DNA of 64,000 nucleotides, from positions 1 to 64,000 of the forward strand of contig JAZRYT010000189.1 of the NCBI GenBank assembly GCA_045600905.1, read 5' to 3'. How positions within the stretch are numbered: position 1 is the first letter of the stretch; every line of letters begins with the position of its first letter. The position numbers and the translations under genes are program-made. The notes under the pieces are model-generated. The model saw only the letters and a list, made by a program, of their open reading frames with translations, made no database searches and was not told where the DNA came from. This document shows, in pieces, positions 60,500-64,000 of the stretch. Origin of the DNA: F23-D06 sp045600905 (GTDB lineage: Bacteria; Bacteroidota; Bacteroidia; Bacteroidales; WCHB1-69).

Positions 60500-61056
60500 T
60501 GAAACGATTGTTCATCGCCACTAAGATAACCCTTAGTCCCGAATACCATCAACTCGTGGCGCAGTTACAACAAGAGCTGCGCCACGATGATATCACGTGG
60601 GTGAAGGACGAGGTCTGTCACCTGACCTTACGGTTTTTAGGCGCCACCCCGGACTTCAAAATTCCGGCACTGAAAGAAGCTATAGCTGAAGCCTGCGCGC
60701 CCAGCTCCCCATTCTATTTGGAACTGAACAAATTGGGCGTATTCGGCAGCCACTACAAACCCGAAGTGCTGTGGTTGGGCTTTGAGGAGTTCTTCTTCTT
60801 CCGCCAACTTTTCGACCGCTTGGAACCGAAGCTGTTAGAACAGGGCTTTGAACCGGCATACGGCAACTTCGTACCACACATCACAGTGGGGCGCATCAAA
60901 AACATACTCAACAAACAGCGCTTCTGGAAAACCTTTGAGTCCCTCCGACCGGATTTCTCACAGATGATACCCATCTCGGAGATAACGCTATACCAGAGCT
61001 TCCTGCACAACGACGGACCGGAGTACAAGGTATTGGGGAAGTTTAAGTTGGAATAA
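60499..61056 (+). CDS. thpR: RNA 2',3'-cyclic phosphodiesterase (LigT/ThpR)
   Basis: 185 residues from the ATG at 60499, overlapping the S9 stop by one base. 2H phosphoesterase with H41-L-T43 (HLTLRFLGATPD) and HITVGRI as the second HxT motif. It opens 2',3'-cyclic phosphates in RNA in vitro; in vivo role uncertain. It is translationally coupled to the S9 peptidase gene. Confidence 0.93.
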   Translation: MKRLFIATKITLSPEYHQLVAQLQQELRHDDITWVKDEVCHLTLRFLGATPDFKIPALKEAIAEACAPSSPFYLELNKLGVFGSHYKPEVLWLGFEEFFFFRQLFDRLEPKLLEQGFEPAYGNFVPHITVGRIKNILNKQRFWKTFESLRPDFSQMIPISEITLYQSFLHNDGPEYKVLGKFKLE

Positions 61057-61070
61057 GGAGGGTGGGGGCA

Positions 61071-61189
61071 GGTCTCAAGTTTCAGATTTATTCACTACGT
61101 TCATATTCTCCTGGCAGCTCAGCAAAGCCAAACAAGTTATGTCTTTGCTTTCGCTTGCTGCGTCGAAACAGGTTTTAAGTTTCAGGTTT
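61071..61189. repeat. Interspersed repeat, copy 2
   Basis: About 119 bases, the longer relative of 7899-8003. Shared blocks: CATATTCTCCTGGCAGCTCA, GCAAAGCCAAACAAGTTATG, TCTTTGCT, CGCTTGCTGCGTCGA. It lies between the convergent thpR and YfhO-like genes. Confidence 0.65.
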
Positions 61190-61190
61190 T

Positions 61191-63305
61191 CTAACGTTTT
61201 TCTTTTCTGCCAAGCCAGAGCAGCAATCCTATTGTCAAGACAGACAAGGCGACTTGCAGAACAAAAGCCCACACATAGAGGGGTCTTTTATACTCCAGTT
61301 CGACAGTGTGCTTTCCAGATGGGATGTACAAGGACATCATAGAAAAATTCGCCGGTACGATTTCCAATGGATGTCTGCCGTCCAGCGTCGCGCGCCAACC
61401 TTTATAGAAATTCTGGCAAAGCACCACAGGCCGTAGTGTGTCGGTGGAAGCATTGATCACGATGTGACCAGGTTCAAAACAACGAAGGGTGCACCAGGCA
61501 GCTGAATTATATGTTGCCGCCAATGACGGATTGTCCGTATATATGGTGTCACTATTCAACCAATGCGATGCTGTATCAAACACCACGTTTGTCGGACAAA
61601 AAACCACAGGCATTCTCATCGGCGTTTCTTCTGACAGATACAAAGCCAACATTTTCGAATATGTGTTTAGCTTTACGGGATTCAGGCTGCACCATTCGAC
61701 TTCCTTAAAAAAAGGACCGATATTCTGCCAATATGACCAAGCTTCGTGCTTATGCACGATGTCAACACAATCGAGTGTTTCCTGTGGGATAGGATAACCG
61801 GGCACAGAATATGCTTTCGCCATCTGGGCCATATCCTTATTCGTATCATAAATCGTCTTTGGTCCACAGAGATTAGCTTGAAGAACAATGTCAGATATCA
61901 ATATGAACGTCAAAAAGACGACAGCTGATTTTTCATTTTTGATATGGAAAGCTACAACAAAGAGGAACGAAAAGAAGGCTGCCATACAGGATTCAACCAA
62001 ACATTTCTGTGCCACACCGCCCTCTTTCCAGTTTGACAACGGAGATTGTCCTTTCAGAGTTATGGCCAACAATATTGAAATAACGAGGAAAACGGCAAAA
62101 AACAAGAGACCCACGATTTTCATACGGTTCCTGTTTTCAGTATGATTTTCCAAAACATTCTGAACTCCCACTGTCACCAAAAGTAGGATTGACAAGATGA
62201 AGAATATTCGGAACAGAGCTGGCAGACGGATGAAGCATATAAGGGGGATATACTTGAAAACCAGTCTGAAAAGAGTAGTCTGAGCGCCAAACGCCATCAC
62301 TAAGCAGAGCAGTCCGAATGCGGCAATAGTCCATACCGTCACGTTCTTGTTTTTCAGAATTCCATAAATGGCAAACGGAATGACAAACAGTCCCATATAG
62401 ATACTTGCCATAGAGATATCGGTATGGGTAAAGGCAGAATCACTGACAGCAAGATAGGGGAAGAATACGGAGACAAGACTCGGGATAGTAAAAGGTTGGG
62501 TAGTCTGCTCGATAGTGAGTTTCATTCCTCTGGAAATGAGCGGTTTGATTTCCAATTGCGATATCAGAGTCGGAGCGCACAATACTATTGTCAGGAACAG
62601 GGTCGAAAATCCGCAAAGCAGCAGTTTCCAGATATAGGACCAATTGCGCTGAAGTAAGGCTCGAACAATATATACGACCAACAATGTCAAAATCAGATAG
62701 AACAATATGAAGTACGTACCCGGATAGCCTCCCGACACCATTAATGATAGCGGCAGCGGAGGCAACAGTAGCGTTTTCCAAGAAGGATTTTCCAAAAGTC
62801 GGCAAAAGGCATAGACTATCCAGGGAATCCAAGTTGCAGACACTATCCAAACAAGATGTTCAGCATTTCCTATGAAGAAACCGGATAAAGCATAACAGCA
62901 AGCAGTCTCAAATGACGCCACCCTATTACCTGTGAAATGCCAGGCTAACAGATAAAATCCCACTGCGGCCATAAAGGTATGGAATATAAACTCTATGCCG
63001 CAAAACAGCGTGGTGTATTTTCCACAGAAGGCGAAAAGCCACATTGGCAGATAAAAGACACCGGCCTGCGGGTCGGAATGCAAAGGAGTTCCCATAGACT
63101 GATACGGATTCCATAGAGGGAATATGCCGTTGCGAATACATTCCGTGGTGAAATAACGACAAGGGAAAAATTGATTTATGAAATCATATATGGGAGCATT
63201 CCATAGAAACGCCCCGTATCCGGCGAGACAGACAAACAACATAAGAAACACATAAAAGCCGTGTGTTTTACTGATGTTGCGTATGATTTCGTTGAATTTG
63301 CTCAT
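61191..63305 (-). CDS. YfhO family membrane protein
   Basis: 704 residues with about twelve membrane helices in the first ~440 residues and one near the C-terminus. A soluble part covers ~450-670. Family features: the early luminal loop with FINQFFPCRYFTTECIRNGI, FPLWNPYQSMGTPLHSDPQA, and HLVWIVSATWIPWIVYAFCR. YfhO-type proteins are GT-C-like transferases of the envelope; some add sugars to teichoic acids, but the Bacteroidota substrate is not known. No glycan cluster lies around it. Confidence 0.9.
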   Translation of the reverse strand: MSKFNEIIRNISKTHGFYVFLMLFVCLAGYGAFLWNAPIYDFINQFFPCRYFTTECIRNGIFPLWNPYQSMGTPLHSDPQAGVFYLPMWLFAFCGKYTTLFCGIEFIFHTFMAAVGFYLLAWHFTGNRVASFETACCYALSGFFIGNAEHLVWIVSATWIPWIVYAFCRLLENPSWKTLLLPPLPLSLMVSGGYPGTYFILFYLILTLLVVYIVRALLQRNWSYIWKLLLCGFSTLFLTIVLCAPTLISQLEIKPLISRGMKLTIEQTTQPFTIPSLVSVFFPYLAVSDSAFTHTDISMASIYMGLFVIPFAIYGILKNKNVTVWTIAAFGLLCLVMAFGAQTTLFRLVFKYIPLICFIRLPALFRIFFILSILLLVTVGVQNVLENHTENRNRMKIVGLLFFAVFLVISILLAITLKGQSPLSNWKEGGVAQKCLVESCMAAFFSFLFVVAFHIKNEKSAVVFLTFILISDIVLQANLCGPKTIYDTNKDMAQMAKAYSVPGYPIPQETLDCVDIVHKHEAWSYWQNIGPFFKEVEWCSLNPVKLNTYSKMLALYLSEETPMRMPVVFCPTNVVFDTASHWLNSDTIYTDNPSLAATYNSAAWCTLRCFEPGHIVINASTDTLRPVVLCQNFYKGWRATLDGRHPLEIVPANFSMMSLYIPSGKHTVELEYKRPLYVWAFVLQVALSVLTIGLLLWLGRKEKR

Positions 63306-63363
63306 AGCAAAAGCATTTGTGTGTATTCATACTTTATAAACTATTGAAGAACTTTTCTCAGCC

Positions 63364-63975
63364 TCACCCTCCGAATGCTTCCAATAGGCTGTTGCCATCG
63401 GTAATGTGCATTGTTCGCAAGCCGCACAACTGCGCACCTTTGAGATGTTGCGGGGAATCATCCACAACGAGTGTTTCTGAAGGATTCAAGCCATTCTCTT
63501 CAAGGATTAATTTAAAGCCCTCGGGCTTGGGTTTGCGTATATGGATAAGTTGTGAGAAATAGCATTTCTCAAAATATCGGTCAAAGATATCATAACCGAA
63601 CTGTTCGCGCATTTGCGCACGGAAAGCCTCATAGTTCAACTCATTGGTATTGCTGAACAGGAACAGCCGATACTGCTGGCTGAGACGCTGCAACAACTGT
63701 TCGTGTTCTTTAGGAAAACCCAAAAGGATGGAGTTCCAACATTCGTCAATCTGCTGGTCTGAGAGGTCGTTATCGGCCAACGTGCGGATATAGTCTCGAA
63801 AATCCGGCGTGGGGAGAAAGCCCTCCTCATAAAGGTCCATCACCTCGTTTTGTTTCTTCTTGGAATAGATTTCTTCAAAATGGGGCAGCCCGCAACGGTC
63901 AAATGCCTCTGGGATATTCTGATAACGGATATTATACAACACTCCGCCGAAATCCAATATCAAGTTTCTTATCAT
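63364..63975 (-). CDS. HAD family hydrolase (YihX-like)
   Basis: 203 residues. HAD motif I is NLILDFGGVL (nucleophile Asp; the acid/base position is Gly as in many members of this group). Motif II FLFSNTNELN, motif III Lys in IRKPKPEGF and motif IV LVVDDSPQHLKGA. A helical cap follows motif I. It probably removes phosphate from a small metabolite such as a sugar phosphate. The ATG is at 63975, so its promoter may lie outside the window. Confidence 0.93.
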   Translation of the reverse strand: MIRNLILDFGGVLYNIRYQNIPEAFDRCGLPHFEEIYSKKKQNEVMDLYEEGFLPTPDFRDYIRTLADNDLSDQQIDECWNSILLGFPKEHEQLLQRLSQQYRLFLFSNTNELNYEAFRAQMREQFGYDIFDRYFEKCYFSQLIHIRKPKPEGFKLILEENGLNPSETLVVDDSPQHLKGAQLCGLRTMHITDGNSLLEAFGG

Positions 63976-64000
63976 ACTATGTTCTTTATGGTATCTGTGA

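Noticed and set aside
58364..61056. Frameshift between the S9 gene and thpR
   Set aside because: The TAATG overlap is ordinary translational coupling; both proteins are complete.

Overview
The window comes from a Bacteroidota chromosome, most likely an uncultured, anaerobic, host-associated member of the order Bacteroidales. The evidence is a nearly complete set of type IX secretion (T9SS) and gliding-associated genes (porW, porK, porP, porU, porV, gldF, gldG), Bacteroidota-type promoters (TAnnTTTG at -7), tandem OmpH/Skp genes beside bamA, FISUMP-domain proteins, a DUF4837 lipoprotein, and an FmnA/Nfn-type flavoenzyme set suited to anaerobic life. No rRNA, tRNA, CRISPR array or intact insertion sequence was seen. 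The left edge begins at a promoter and the right edge ends just upstream of a HAD phosphatase gene.

Region 1 (1-8 kb): an ORF6N protein, a broken DUF4412-like/thioredoxin fusion, a reduced formylglycine-generating-enzyme-like protein, an acyl-ACP thioesterase, riboflavin synthase, then porW, a bactofilin, atpZ and a small membrane protein. The ATP synthase genes that would be expected next are absent. Region 2 (8-13.3 kb) is accessory in character: a flavodiiron protein, an AAA-ATPase/PD-(D/E)XK protein, a small HTH gene with a gene remnant in front of it, a FISUMP lipoprotein operon and a decayed HTH regulator. Region 3 (13.3-22 kb) is housekeeping: fused NfnAB, rfbB, a COG2509 flavoprotein, azlCD, an EnvC-like protein, engB and a META lipoprotein.

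Region 4 (22-38.3 kb) is the secretion core. porP-porK read leftward and porU-porV-ispF read rightward from back-to-back promoters, followed by an M3 peptidase, gldFG and an M16 peptidase. PorP, PorK, PorU and PorV cover the outer-membrane/periplasmic ring and the sortase; PorL, PorM and PorN are not here. Region 5 (38.3-46.6 kb): ahcY, a FISUMP protein, an ATPase, a phosphodiester glycosidase, dprA, a DUF4837 lipoprotein, and an ECF sigma factor followed by a membrane protein that carries a type-B T9SS C-terminal domain. Region 6 (46.6-57 kb, mostly minus strand): mutS, a ferredoxin, three ompH copies with bamA, and a btuF-like gene behind methylmalonyl-CoA mutase small subunit. Region 7 (57-64 kb): PAP2 phosphatase, ferritin, an S9 peptidase, a 2',3'-cyclic phosphodiesterase, a YfhO-like membrane protein and a HAD hydrolase.

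Taken together the genes suggest an anaerobe that exports proteins through T9SS and uses peptides (M3, M16, S9 peptidases, branched-chain amino-acid export, methylmalonyl-CoA/B12 metabolism). Several intergenic spaces carry small palindromic elements with conserved arms and exchangeable cores, and a second longer interspersed repeat. The least explained systems are the sigma factor/T9SS-domain pair at 45.1-46.6 kb and the palindrome family.
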